Source: Limnoperna fortunei (Eukaryota; Mollusca; Bivalvia; Mytilida; Modiolidae). Taken from it: a DNA stretch of 64,000 nt. This document shows positions 24,060 through 39,100 of the stretch, piece by piece; position 1 is the stretch's first letter, and every line of letters begins with the position of its first letter. The position numbers and the translations under genes are program-made. Under the pieces are notes generated by a model. The model was not told where the DNA came from and searched no databases. It saw nothing but the letters and a program-made list of their open reading frames with translations. The DNA lies in the NCBI GenBank assembly GCA_944474755.1, contig OX104118.1, positions 74,975,865 through 75,039,864 on the forward strand, given 5' to 3'.

Positions 24060-24845
24060 GTATGAACAACTATTTTTCACACATTATGGTCAGGCATATA
24101 TTTAAAATTTTAAGTGTTATATGCCACAAAATACACCTGTTGAAAATTTTGGTAAATGGTTGAAAAGTTTGACAGAGAGGTGTGTACATGTATTCAGTTA
24201 CAGGAAGTCTTATAACCCTAATGAATTTGATAACCAGCCAATTTAATATCAAACAATTATGGGGTATTTGCAGACGTGTCAATTATATTACAAGAACCAT
24301 GTACTGCAATAATGGATTTGATAACCAGCCACATTATTAGCAAGTTACATCGCATTTAAATCGCGAGAACCCTTATTACCATAATGAACTTGATAATCAG
24401 CCAATTTAATACCATTTTCGGGATATTTGCAGGGTCTTTGAATTAGTGTTGAAAACATATAATGAATACATAGAAAACAGATAGGATCATGTGTGAGGAA
24501 CAATTGTTGTAATATAAAAATTGTATGTTTATGTTTGACTCAATGACATGGCTCACTTTGTGCTACTTACATCCCAATAAACATTTTCCCAAAGTTGCAT
24601 GAAGATCGGACAACAACTATTTGATTTAGAGAGCAGACAAGGTGACTTTGCCCTTTTTATAAAGGGCCATAACTCTAAAGTGGCTGAAGCAATTTGGCTG
24701 GTTATTGAACATGGCCGAGGTATGCCCATAAACATTTTCCCCAAGTTTTATAAAGATCGGACAACGTTATAGAGCGGACATCACTGTGGACAACACCCTC
24801 CTGCTACCTGCCATGAGTGTTCCCAAACTATGACCCGTCTTTGAC
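24060..24845 (+). repeat. dispersed repeat family X, copy 1
   Basis: The same order of blocks recurs at 49140-49690 in the same orientation: TACAAGAACCA(T/A)GTACTGC, GGATTTGATAACCAGCCACA, AACCCTTATTACCATAA, then GATCGGACAACAACT, GGGCCATAACTCT and ATTTGGCTGG. The tail contains ATCACTGTGGACA and GTATAAAAATG. Non-coding. 23876-24059 and 24846-26075 hold no gene I can support. Confidence 0.75.
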
Positions 24846-26076
24846 GGATGTATAAAAATGAAAGTAAAACAACAAAAGTTGAGATGCTCATTAAAGTTTT
24901 TACTGGAAACAATAAATTTTTAATTATTATCGCATGCTCCATCATACTGCAAAACTAACCAATAATAATTTGTAACCAGTAAGTCTAATTTCTGAAATGA
25001 TGAACATGATAATTCAAATTTTGTAGTTCTGGTGAAAATTTATTAAAATTATTTATTTTTACAAATGTTGAATACAGTAATATAGTAAAAAATTACCATT
25101 TTTGTATAAACATGTAAATTTATATTCAGCAAGTTTTACAGTAAAATAATATTTCTTTTTAAATAACAATTTATATCATTACTTAAATTACCCAAGACAA
25201 AGTGGAAGGCAGTTTTCAAGTTGGCAGTTTACAACCATCTTAGTTATCAAATTTAAGCAGTACTTAGTTTTCAAAACTTCAGAAAATAACCAGTTCCCCC
25301 TTTCGGCTTTGGTAAAAATAGGGAGTTTTGTTAAACCTTCACAGTTCATAGCCAGTTCTTACCCATGCAGGTTTTAGGCAGTTCTTATACAATTGTTATG
25401 CAGTTATTTTTACAAAAAATTTAAATTAGGTTCTGAAACTGCTTATTGCTTCATGAATATTCAGATTAGATGAATATTTATAATAACTACCTATTAAATA
25501 ACTGCCTATTCCTTGATGAATAGTAATAAGTAATGCTAATAATTCTACTTTACTGTTGAAACCTGTACCAGAATAAAATAGATGTTGGGAGTAATAACTG
25601 TTTTTCCTCGCTCAAAACTGCATGTGGGTAAAATAACTGTATGGGAATTTGATTTATATTTTGGAAAGTAAAAAATATTTAATTAAAGTTAGTAAAATTA
25701 ATTTACTTTCTGCATCTTTTAATGAGTTTATAGAATACATTTTAAACAGTCTTAAATTTTGCTTCTCTTCTTCTTTTAACTGCCTGGAACAACCTAGAGA
25801 TATCAAACTGCTAAGAATACCAAAATATAGCAGTTCTTAAAAATTGTGAAGACCTAAACTACTTGCCACTGCTTGATCCCCCACCTACAATTCAGTCTGT
25901 AATAGCTACAATTGATGATTAACTTAGAGTACATGTAAATACAAACAATGCATTAAAAATGATTAAAAAATTACATACCAATGTTCGAAAACAATTGTGA
26001 AGACAAAAAATAACCAAGTTAACAAACAAAAATCTTCTGTAATAAAATGAAGAAAGTAAAAATATAAATATACAAT

Positions 26077-26082
26077 TTTATT
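26077..26082 (-). terminator. candidate polyadenylation signal of the RNF213-like gene
   Basis: AATAAA on the minus strand, about 360 bp past the stop at 26443. Other AATAAA-like hexamers occur in this AT-rich stretch, so the choice is tentative. Confidence 0.35.
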
Positions 26083-26442
26083 TAACAAAAAATAAAAAAA
26101 AACAAATGAATAACAATTACAGCCATATGTACTAAAATCCTAATCAATTTCTATTACAAAATACAATAAAAAGTCAGTATAAAATTAAATTTAAACACAA
26201 GAAAAAAAAATTCAAATACAATCATACAATAATAAATAATAGCCACACAAGAATCAACGACAGTACAAACATAATAAGGTTAAACGGCAACCTTATAAAT
26301 GTGTGTGATTCCTGCGATTTTCCAAAGATTTTGTTATGATCACAATCAGGTTGTATTGTTACAGGGTATTTGTTATTAAGTTCAAATAAGTTATTTTGGT
26401 ATCTTAACGTACGTCTTTTACATAAGTCATTCTAATTCTATC

Positions 26443-26629
26443 CTAGTGTTGTTTTTGGTTGAAGACCTTGTTAACTAGATTCCACACCTCTACAGACTGT
26501 CCTGTAAGTACCCTGTTGGGATCCGCTCCTGCTGGAAGCCAACAAATGACTGCCTTTAATGTATCATCAATCTGCAGTTCCTCTTCATATGGACTAGCAT
26601 CTAGATATGCAAATAAGACATCTCTTAAA
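26443..26629 (-). CDS. RNF213: RNF213-like, terminal exon
   Basis: The minus-strand acceptor GTTTATTTCAG ends at 26630. One base completes Ser, then LRDVLFAYLDASPYEEEL, AVICWLPAGADPNRVLT and the C-terminus VFNQKQH with a TAG stop. Confidence 0.85.
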
Positions 26630-29600
26630 CTGAAATAAACAATTTGTATATAATCATGTCTTTGCATAACTTAGTTTAAAGGCCAAGTACAGCACTTACA
26701 CCCAAAAATATAACACTTTGTTTCAGAGGTATAATAAATATAGATGAAATATTGAAAAAAAAATTATTATTTTATAAACATTAAAATTAAATGTGTTTAT
26801 TAATTAAAATACTTAATCCGAATATATTTTAAGGCCTGCATTTATACACTTTAAGCAATTTGCAGCTATATCATGGCATCCAGTTTGTATTGGGGGAGTA
26901 AGCCAGAGTACCAAGAAAAAAGACCTTTGTCAGGAAAAACTAGCAATCCGTGTCAATTAAGATTAGAGTCGAGTATATGTACACCTTGCCCGCAGTGCGA
27001 CACGAAGCCACAATCTCATTGTTGACAGAGTACGTGTTTAATAATAGTAAAACTACCTTAACCACCCAGCCACCAAGGACCAGTGATGAGATGCAAGATG
27101 AAAACAGTGACAAAATCTTGATTCCCATATTTTACGAAAATGGAACAATGGCTTATTAATTAATAATTAATTTAACTAATATATTTTCTACCATTTACCT
27201 TTATAGTCTGAGAGTTTAGATATTTTAGTGACAAATGGAGATTGGAATTGTCATTGCAGCTGAGCTAATTTACTCTTTTTGTTGGACAAGATCATCATTG
27301 GGTATATTATTCAGCTGAATTACTTGAGTCATACAGAATAGCTGCAATTTAAATGTCCAACTATTACTGATTAAGAGCTTAAAAGAAAACGGATTTAGAT
27401 TGAAGCAGTTTTCTAAACAGCTGTTATATGTAATGTAGAATTGATTGAACAATAGGTAGAAAATACCTGACATCTCATTCTATTCGACTATAAGTTTTGT
27501 ATTTTCAAGAATTTTATCGATACATTTCTTATTTATTATTTGCATATTGTTCTTAAATTTTCCTTTTTTCTCTTTATCTTGATTTTCCAACATTTTTGAC
27601 ACTTGCTCAACAATCTCTTTCTTGATTTCCTGTTTAGGCTGTTACAATATTATTTACAGTATTTTAACCATTGTTTATATGTCTACTACCGTTACAACTT
27701 CCTTTATGGAGACTTCTCATAATTCTTTAATGAGGAATATGACTATTACCTAAAGAGCTGTGAATTGTTGAAGATTGTACATACAGCGCTTTATCCTATG
27801 TTGTGACATTCCAAAATAATAAAGTTTACCTAGTGTTTAAAAATGTTCTTTCTCAAAACTTTAGTAAAGAAGAATTTGATGATAGGAGAAATTTGGCATA
27901 GCATTTACCTTCCAATACCAAGGAGATAAAGTTGATCTCCATTTAAAAACAACAATTTTCACTCTACATGTGCAAGGAAATGGATCAATTCAATGGTATA
28001 GAGAAATTTCAGCATTTTTGGAAAACAACTGCATGATGAAACTCCTAACATGTGAGCTACTGCTCACTCAGTATACCCCATACCCCCGCTATTCACATCA
28101 TTGAACTGATGAAGGCAGGAAACAGGAAGTAGATATGCGACATACTTGAAATCGGAACTCGCAATATAGGACCACATGGTAACGTCCAAATATATAAAAT
28201 GTCAAGTGGTTATGATATGTAGTTGCTGAGAAAACTGTTATGACAGATATGTTGCGGACTGACAGGGGTAAACCAGTATACCTCCCTTTTCTTCGAAATA
28301 TTTTCAAAATTCAGAACATAGTGATGTACACAATAGAGAAGTTACAGATACAAACCATATGTCAACACCAACTGTAAAGTATTACTTAATGAATCTGAAA
28401 CTGACCCCAAGATGTTTGTTCAAGGACTCTCATTATCAGAAACTTTAGTGATTACATCAACACCAATCAGAAACAATTATGAAAATGAAACTTTGTATAC
28501 AAAAGAAGATATCACTGATCTAAGGGAGGAAGTCAACTACTTTAAATCAACCTTGTAAACATTAATTGCTGCTATTCTGAAGAGCACTGAACTAAATATT
28601 ATGAATCAAAACATGCAGACCACAAATGTAAATAGAACTGTGTCTACTCAGACATCTATATCCCTAAAACAGTCAGCAGTCACACAGAAGGGATCCAAAC
28701 ATCAATAAACAAATCCACAGGGATAGATAAAAAATTCACCATTCAAGTTGAATGTAAACCAAACCACAAAGCAAAAGTGAAAATGAAAATTGAATTAAAT
28801 TGAATTTGAAATACATCAAGAACCAATGCAAAGAAAGTTGGAGATAATTTATTGCAGAAAAATACTAACAAAACCATGGCACACACATGAGCAGTATTTG
28901 AAAATACAAAACATTTTACCAAAACCTTATTTTTTGATAGTTCAATTCTGAAGGGATGTCTGTACAAATCGGGGTGCAGATTAGACTTTGATCAATGTCA
29001 TAGAAGGGAAGTGCTTGGCAGATTACAAATCAATCATTATCTACATTGGTGGAAATGATCCTAGCAATGGTTCCACTTAGCTTTAAATTCAATAAATGGA
29101 AACTATCCATCCTTACTTTATCTACTTCCAGCTAAATCAAAAAAGGTAAAGGTTCCACAGAGAGTTCCATGATGGGGAAATTAAAATAAAACATATATGG
29201 TTAAAATGGCACTATTTGACAAAGATTATGTGGAAGAATAATTAAATGCTATGCAGTGGTGTAGAAGGAGTTGCAGATTAGAAATGGGTTCCCCAAGGAT
29301 AATGGATGGAAAGACAGAAACCTGAATCAAGCAGGGTTATAATGAAAGGACTGCAGAAGATACCTTACAAGTGGTCACAAAAACAAAAAATACAAGATAA
29401 ATAGATAATAAAAAAAACTGGGCACTACAGATCATAGATTCCACTAACCAAAAAATGGTAAGCAGTTGCAACTCCACATGTCCCGTATGAATCTATGAAA
29501 TATGATGTGTACATTATTTTTTTACTATTAAACAAGTAAATTGTACCTAAAGTTTGACATGTCAACATAACCTCCATCGTCTTCATTCTGTGGAACAGCA

Positions 29601-32600
29601 ATCCTCAACACAATACATTCAAAGATTAACTGTACTAATGTATCAATCTGTTCTATTGTGAGGTTGTTCAAAATGAATCTGATAATGTATACTTGTACTT
29701 CTGTCAGCGGCTTTTTAAATTTATCTGATATTCCCTCGAAAGCTGTCTGAAAACAAAAAAGTCTAATTACAATTAGTAAAAAATGCCTGGTTGACACTAG
29801 TACTGCTGTCCTTCAGTAAGGGATATTTTGACACCAATAAATGATTGAACTTGACACTATATACACATTTCCGCAGGATTTTTGACACTCAGCTAGCTGT
29901 CATTTTGGCATTACGCTATATTAATGACCATAAAAATTATAGCCAGCATTATATATGTTCCTACTTAGTTGACCAAAGTTCTCCTTAGTTATGAGAAAGT
30001 GGTAGTATAAATTAATTTCAAAAACTTTTTTGATGTCTTTGAACTTTCTTTTTATATCAATAAATATACTTTTATTTACAGATAAAATATAACTATTTAA
30101 ATCCAATATTAATTTTTTTTATTGTTCTTCAATTTCATACTACATTGCAGCTTAATTTCCAGCCAACCATATACCCGCTTCACTTCATACAATGTGATTA
30201 GTAACAGCTTATTGATTGTAGGTAGCTTTGATAATATTGTGATTTTATCTGTAAACAAAAGTACTAGTATTTTATTGATGTTAAAAGAAAGTTCAAAGAC
30301 ATAAAAAAAAGTTTTTGAAATTAATTTATACTACCACTTTCTCATAACTAAGGAGAACTTTGGTCTGTATTGCTAAGAACATTATGCATGTATTGTAAAC
30401 AAATTGTGGCTGATAAAATAACGAGAATCCTCATGCAGAGAAACCAACATTTTTTTCACAATTTTTGTTTACCTTTACGTGAGAGCACGATGATCTTTAT
30501 AGGTATCATATGTATGCAGGATGTAGATACACAGGTTTTATACACTTTTCATTATATACCTGCATCTAAAAATTTGCCTGAAGTGGTGTTAAAACTCATC
30601 CAACCAACCAACCAAATTAAAACGAATATTAAACAAAGCTGACATATGTTTGGGTTCTGGCAAGTCATTTAAACAGCTGTGTTATATATATTACATTTTA
30701 AGCATATTACTCAAATTAACTCACCTTGTCATATTTAGCAAGAAATTTAGCTCTCTCCAATGCCAAGATCATCCACAGAGACATTGTATGTTTACATTTG
30801 CTTATCTGTTGTGCCTGGAATATATGTAGCGCTCATGCTATAAGTATTTAACCATTATGTTTAATGGTTATATTAGTGTAATGTTTAATCAGACATCTGA
30901 CTCAAGTAATCAAGGGCTATTTGGGTTGAGGGGTTGTTAGTGGTTTGATATGAAAAGACCCATATCATTTTCTGTTTATCAATAAAACTGTCAACATGAA
31001 CAATTATATGTAATGAAAACAAAAACACAGTAATAACATGTCGTCTGCTATCAGCTATAAGTGCCTGTACATTTATGTCATTATGGTACACTACAAAATG
31101 ATTCTGTTATTAAAGGGATTTGGTGTCTTCATTTTTCAGTTACTAGAGGTTGTACAAAAACTTCTACAATCATATATTTGATCTGTTATTATTATTTAGT
31201 TTTTGGTATTAGTAAAACCTGTGTGGCTGCTATTTGTATTTTAAAATAGTTGTATTTTGTCAGTGAACAAAACACTTCAAGTCATCAGTATTGTCTTTCA
31301 ATATTTCTTTGGTATCAATTAACTTAGGACATTTATTTCAATGATCACCAAAGGTTATCAGTAAGCACAAACCTTTAGACTTATGAATGGATTGTACATT
31401 TTTAATGTGTTGGTGATGAAGTCATAGAGTAAACTGTTAGGATCAGATCCCACAGACTTCAGGAAACTAATGGCTATGTCTAACTTGTCTAAGCTCTCAC
31501 ACAGGTCTGGGTAGGCCTTAGCATGTAGCTCTCTATGAATCTGACTCTGTACAGCTGGATTTAATCTCTCCTATAATTAGAGAAGAACAAAAATCAATGA
31601 CAAGTATTATCTGGAAAAACAAGCAAATCTGACTTTTATATGGGCAATTTTGTCTCTCCTTGTAACAATGAAATCTGCCAGCTTGGACAATATGATGGTT
31701 TTTAGAATTTACAATTTGATACATATAAGTAAATAAAGTATTATTAACATTAGGTTTACCATTCAGCGTTCTTAAAAACACCAACAAGTGTGGACACAGA
31801 AAAACGTCTCGCCTGTATTCCGCATCAGTAACGAAAATAAATTTCGTCATAAGCATTACGTAAATAGCATTAAATATCAGCAGCGGCCTGTATACAAAAT
31901 ATTGTCACCATACCCTGCATAGTTGCAGGGGAACAGCCGTAACCCAAAAACTTTAACGTAGTCGATGGACCGTGAAATTGAGGTCAAGGTCAGGTGACAC
32001 CTACCAGACAGTCATGTACTAGTCATCAGCAACCTATACACCAAATATTGTCATCCTACCATGCGTAGTTAAAGAGGAACTGTCGTAACCCAAAAACTTT
32101 AACGTAGTCGCTGGACCGTGAAATTGAGGTCAAGGTCAGGTGACACCTACCAGACAGTCATGTACTAGTCATCAGCAACCTATACACCAAATATTGTCAT
32201 CCTACCATGCGTAGTTACAGAGGAACTGTCGTAACCCAAAAAACTTTAACGTAGTCGCTGGACCGTGAAATTGAGGTCAAGGTCAGGTGACACCTACCAG
32301 ACAGTCATGTACTAGTCATCAGCAACCTATACACCAAATATTGTCATCCTGCCATGCGTAGTTACAGAGGAACTGTCGTAACCCAAAAACTTTAACGTAG
32401 TCGCTGGACCGTGAAATTGAGGTCAAGGTCAGGTGACACCTACCAGACAGTCATGTACTAGTCATCAGCAACCTATACACCAAATATTGTCATCCTACCA
32501 TGGGTAGTTACAGAGGAACTGTCGTAACCCAAAAACTTTAACGTAGTCGCTGGACCGTGAAATTGAGGTCAAGGTCAGGTGACACCTACCAGACAGTCAT

Positions 32601-33125
32601 GTACTAGTCATCAGCAACCTATACACCAAATATTGTCATCCTACCATGCGTAGTTACAGAGGAACTGTCGTAACCCAAAAACTTTAACGTAGTCGCTGGA
32701 CCGTGAAATTGAGGTCAAGGTCAGGTGACACCTACCAGACAGTCATGTACTAGTCATCAGCAACCTATACACCAAATATTGTCATCCTACCATGCGTAGT
32801 TACAGAGGAACTGTCGTAACCCAAAAACTTTAACGTAGTCGCTGGACCGTGAAATTGAGGTCAAGGTCAGGTGACACCTACCAGACAGTCATGTACTAGT
32901 CATCAGCAACCTATACACCAAATATTGTCATCCTACCATGCGTAGTTACAGAGGAATTGTCGTAACCCAAAAACTTTAACGTAGTCGCTGGACCGTGAAA
33001 TTGAGGTCAAGGTCAGGTGACAGGTGACTGACTGGCAAGTACTCATCATAAGCTACCTCTGGACCAAATTTGATGGACCTAGGGCTTGAGCTTACAAAGA
33101 TATGAAGCAAGATGTCAAGTGTTTA

Positions 33126-33161
<36 letters not shown>

Positions 33162-36100
33162 ATTCCCATACATATGTCTCGCCTCCAGCGACTTTCGTCG
33201 CAGGCGAGACAATAAACTAAGCATTATTATTATACTGACTTGTTTAATTCTGTCACACAAACTCTTGAAGACCACTGCATTGATTGATTCTGATCTGTAT
33301 ATTATGGTTTCAATCTGTAAACAGAAAATTTCAAAATGCTTTTAACATTTTACAGGAAATCTTGAACTAATTAAAGAACATATGATTATACAAGTTTACC
33401 TTGTATGGATAAAAGTAGTGTTAACAAGTATAGGTTATACCTTGACTTTGACATTCAAATATTTTCATCAACTACCTTAGATACTGTTTAATATAACATA
33501 AGTTAAAGATAATACAATTTATAATCATAAACTTATTGTAAATTTAAGAACCTTAGTGAGCAAGCTCACAATACCCCACACATTACCATTACATCAAGGG
33601 TGTTTTTGGTATTTAAATTGGTATATTGAAGTTTCATGAAAATCCATGAAGAAATGAAAGTGCTATCCATGTTGAATATACATATACATGAAATCAACTA
33701 AGTTCCCCTCCCAAAATATGGTCCCCCTTGACAAATTTCCCTAAAAATCAATCCCATCCAAGCACCTACTATAAGTAACAATTTCCCAAACTTTCATGAA
33801 AATCCACGAAGAAATGAAAGCCATATCCAGGCGACAACATTGAATAAACATGTACATGAAAGCTGACTTAGCCCCCTTCCAAAAATATGGTCCCCCTTCA
33901 CCAATTTCCCCAAAAATCAATCCCATTCAAGCATCTACTATAAGTAACAATTTCCGAAAAATTCATGAAAATCTATAAAAGAAATGAGTGCTATTCAGGC
34001 AACAACATTGAATATACATGTACATGAAAGTTGACTAATTCCCCCTCCCAAAAAATATAGTCACCCTTGCCAGAGTTCCATGAAAATCAATCCCATCCAA
34101 GCACCTAATATATGTAATATTCTAAAAGTTTCATGAAAATCCACGAAGAAATGAAAGTGCTACTCAGGCGACAACATTAGTATACATGAAAGTTGACTAA
34201 GGCATATTTCCAAAAGATTGGTCAAATACGAAGGAAAAGGTACCTCAGTTAATCCAGTTATAAAAGATTTGGAGAAGAGGAATCTGTCCATCAGCTGTCT
34301 CTCCAGGTTGGCAAAGTTATACTCCACTCTGGTACCCTGACCTACTTCAAATGAATAGTTACAGTTGGCTAACACCATGGGTAACAGGTCTCTGTCTGGG
34401 TGGTAACTTATCAGATGGGCTGACGATATGTCCTTCACGTGTACCCTGGGTAAACTGTCGTCCCTACAATAAATAACAGTAGTGAATATTAGCTAACACC
34501 ATGGGTAAACTGTCCTCCCTACAATATATAACAGTTGTGAATGTTAGCTAACACCATGGGTAACAGATCTCTGTCTGGGTGGTAACTTATCAGATGGGCA
34601 GACGATATGTCCTTCACATGTACCCTGGGTAAACTGTCCTCCCTACAATATATAACAGTTGTGAATGTTAGCTAACACCATGGGTAACAGGTCTCTGTCT
34701 GGGTGGTAACTTATCAGATGGGCAGACGATATGTCCTTCACATGTACCCTGGGTAAACTGTCCTCCCTACAATAAATAACAGTAGTGAATATTAGCCAAC
34801 ACCATGGGTACCAGATCTCTGTCTGGGTGGTAACTGATCAGATGGGCAGATGATATGTCTTTCACATGTACCCTGGGTAAATTGTCTTCCCTACAATATA
34901 TAACAGTTGTGAATGTTAGCTAACACCATGGGTACCAGATCTCTGTCTGGGTGGTAAGTGATCAGATGGGCAGATGATATGTCTTTCACATGTACCTGGG
35001 TAAACTGTCCTTCCTACAATATATAACAGTTGTGAATGTTAGATAACACTATGGGTAACATGTACCCTGGGTAAACTGTCTTCCCTACAATATATAACAG
35101 TTGTAAATGTTAGCTAACACCATGGGTAACAGGGTGGTAACTTATCAGATGGGCAGACGATATGTCCTTCACATGTACCCTGGGTAAACTGTCCTCTTTA
35201 CAATATAACAGTTGTGAATGTTAGCCAACACCATGGGTACCAGATCTCTGTCTGGGTGGTAACTGATCAGATGGGCAGATGATATGTCTTTCACATGTAC
35301 CCTGGGTAAATTGTCTTCCCTACAATATATAACAGATATAACAGTTGTGAATGTTAGCTAACACCATGGGTAACAGGTCTCTGTCTGGGTGGTAACTTGT
35401 CAGATGGGCAGATGATATGTCTTTCACATGTACCCTGGGTAAATTGTCTTCCCTACAGTATATAACAGTAGTGAATGTTGGCTAACACCATGGGTACCAG
35501 ATCTCTGTCTGGGTGGTAAGTGATCAGATGGGCAGATGATATGTCTTTCACATGTACCTGGGTAAACTGTCCTTCCTACAATATATAACAGTTGTGAATG
35601 TTAGATAACACTTTGGGTAACATGTACCCTGGGTAAACTGTCCTCCCTACAATATATAACAGTTGTAAATGTTAGCTAACACCATGGGTAACAGGTCTCT
35701 GTCTGGGTGGTAACTTATCAGATGGGCAGACGATATGTCCTTCACATGTACCCTGGGTAAACTGTCCTCCCTACAATATATAACATGTGAATGTTAGCTA
35801 ACATCATGGGTAACAGGTCTCTGTCTGGGTGGTAACTTATCAGATGGGCAGACGATATGTCCTTCACATGTACTCTGGGTAAACTGTCCTCTTTACAATA
35901 TATAACAGTTGTGAATGTTAGCTAACACCATGGGTAACAGGTCTCTGTCTGGATGGTAACTTATCAGATGGGCAGATGATATGTCTTTCACATGTACCCT
36001 GGGTAAATTGTCTTCCCTACAATATATAACAGTTGTGAATGTTAGCTAACACCATGGGTAACAGATCTCTGTCTGGGTGGTAACTGATCAGATGGGCAGA

Positions 36101-39100
36101 TGATATGTCTTTCACATGTACCCTGGGTAAATTGTCTTCCCTACAATATATAACAGTTGTGAATGTTAGCTAACACCATGGGTACCAGATCTCTGTCTGG
36201 GTGGTAAGTGATCAGATGGGCAGATGATATGTCTTTCACATGTACCTGGGTAAACTGTCCTTCCTACAATATATAACAGTTGTGAATGTTAGATAACACT
36301 ATGGGTAACATGTACCCTGGGTAAACTGTCCTCCCTACAATATATAACAGTTGTAAATGTTAGCTAACACCATGGGTAACAGGTCTCTATCTGGGTGGTA
36401 ACTTATCACATGGGCAGACGATATGTCCTTCACATGTACCCTGGGTAACTGTCCTCTTTACAATATATAACAGTTGTGAATGTTAGCTAACACCATGGGT
36501 AACAGGTCTCTGTCTGGATGGTAACTTATCAGATAGGCAGACGATATGTCCTTCACATGTACCCTGGGTAAACTGTCCTCCCTACAATATATAACAGTCG
36601 TGAATGTTAGCTTACACCATGGGTACCAGATCTCTGTCTGGGTGGTAACTTATCAGATGGGCAGACGATATGTCCTTCACATGTACCCTGGGTAAACTGT
36701 CCTCCCTACAATAAATAACAGTAGTGAATATTAGCCAACACCATGGGTACCAGATCTCTGTCTGGGTGGTAACTGATCAGATGGGCAGATGATATGTCTT
36801 TCACATGTACCCTGGGTAAATTGTCTTCCCTACAATATATAACAGTTGTGAATGTTAGCTAACACCATGGGTACCAGATCTCTGTCTGGGTGGTAACTTA
36901 TCAGATGGGCAGATGATATGTCTTTCACATGTACCCTGGGTAAATTGTCTTCCCTACAATATATAACAGATATAACAGTTGTGAATGTTAGCTAACACCA
37001 TGGGTAACAGGTCTCTGTCTGGGTGGTAACTTGTCAGATGGGCAGATGATATGTCTTTCACATGTACCCTGGGTAAATTGTCTTCCCTACAGTATATAAC
37101 AGTAGTGAATGTTGGCTAACACCATGGGTACCAGATCTCTGTCTGGGTGGTAAGTGATCAGATGGGCAGATGATATGTCTTTCACATGTACCCTGGGTAA
37201 ATTGTCTTCCCTACAATATATAACAGTAGTGAATGTTAGCTAACACCATGGGTACCAAATCTCTGTCTGGGTGGTAAGTGATCAGATGGGCAGATGATAT
37301 GTCTTTCACATGTACCTGGGTAAACTGTCCTTCCTACAATATATAACAGTTGTGAATGTTAGATAACACTATGGGTAACATGTACCCTGGGTAAACTGTC
37401 CTCCCTACAATATATAACAGTTGTAAATGTTAGCTAACACCATGGGTAACAGGTCTCTGTCTGGGTGGTAACTTATCAGATGGGCAGACGATATGTCCTT
37501 CACATGTACCCTGGGTAAACTGTCCTCCCTACAATATATAACAGTAGTTAATGTTGGCCAACACCATGGGTAACAGGTCTCTGTCTGGATGGTAACTTAT
37601 CAGATGGGCTGACGATATGTCCTTCACATGTACTCTGGGTAAACTGTCCTCCCTACAATATATAACAGTTGTAAATGTTAGCTAACACCATGGGTAACAG
37701 GTCTCTGTCTGGGTGGTAACTTATCAGATGGGTAGACGATATGTCCTTCACATGTACCCTGGGTAAACTGTCCTCCCTACAATATATAACATGTGAATGT
37801 TAGCTAACATCATGGGTAACAGGTCTCTGTCTGGGTGGTAACTTATCAGATGGGCAGACGATATGTCCTTCACATGTACCCTGGGTAAACTGTCCTCCCT
37901 ACAATATATAACAGTTGTGAATGTTAGCTACCACCATGGGTAACAGATCTCTGTCTGGGTGGTAACTTATCAGATGGGCAGACGATATGTCCTTCACATG
38001 TACCCTGGGTAAACTGTCCTCCCTACAATATATAACAGTAGTGAATATTAGCTAACACCATGTGTAACAGGTCTCTGTCTGGGCGGTAACTTATCAGATG
38101 GGCAGATGATATGTCCTTCACATGTACCCTGGGTAAACTGTCCTCCCTACAATATATAACAGTAGTTAATGTTAGCTAACACCATGGGTAACAGGTCTCT
38201 GTCTGGATGGTAACTTATCAGATGGGCAGACGATATGTCCTTCACATGTACCCTGGGTAAACTGTCCTCCCTACAATATATAACAGTAGTTAATGTTGGC
38301 TAACACCATGGGTAACAGGTCTCTGTCTGGGTGGTAACTTATCAGATGGGCAGACGATATGTCCTTCACATGTACCCTGGGTAAACTGTCCTCTTTACAA
38401 TATATAACAGTTATGAATGTTAGCTGACACCATGGGTAACAGGTCTCTGTCTGGGTGGTAACTGATCAGATGGGCAGACGATATGTCCTTCACATGTACC
38501 CTGGGTAAACTGTCCTCCCTACAATAAATAACAGTAGTGAATATTAGCCAACACCATGGGTACCAGATCTCTGTCTGGGTGGTAACTGATCAGATGGGCA
38601 GATGATATGTCTTTCACATGTACCCTGGGTAAATTGTCTTCCCTACAATATATAACAGTTGTGAATGTTAGCTAACACCATGGGTACCAGATGTCTGTCT
38701 GGGTGGTAAGTGATCAGATGGGCAGATGATATGTCTTTCACATGTAACTGGGTAAACTGTCCTTCCTACAATATATAACAGTTGTGAATGTTAGATAACA
38801 CTATGGGTAACATGTACCCTGGGTAAACTGTCTTCCCTACAATATATAACAGTTGTAAATGTTAGCTAACACCATGGGTAACAGGGTGGTAACTTATCAG
38901 ATGGGCAGACGATATGTCCTTCACATGTACCCTGGGTAAACTGTCCTCTTTACAATATATAACAGTTGTGAATGTTAGCCAACACCATGGGTACCAGATC
39001 TCTGTCTGGGTGGTAACTAATCAGATGGGCAGATGATATGTCTTTCACATGTACCCTGGGTAAATTGTCTTCCCTACAATATATAACAGATATAACAGTT

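Noticed and set aside
31905..33040. Regularly spaced repeats resembling a CRISPR array
   Set aside because: The units are contiguous 146-bp repeats with no unique spacers, in a eukaryotic element that recurs at 54.1 kb.
33112..33345. Open frame with a polyalanine run
   Set aside because: The alanines are the (GCC)n microsatellite at the end of the Helitron-like element.
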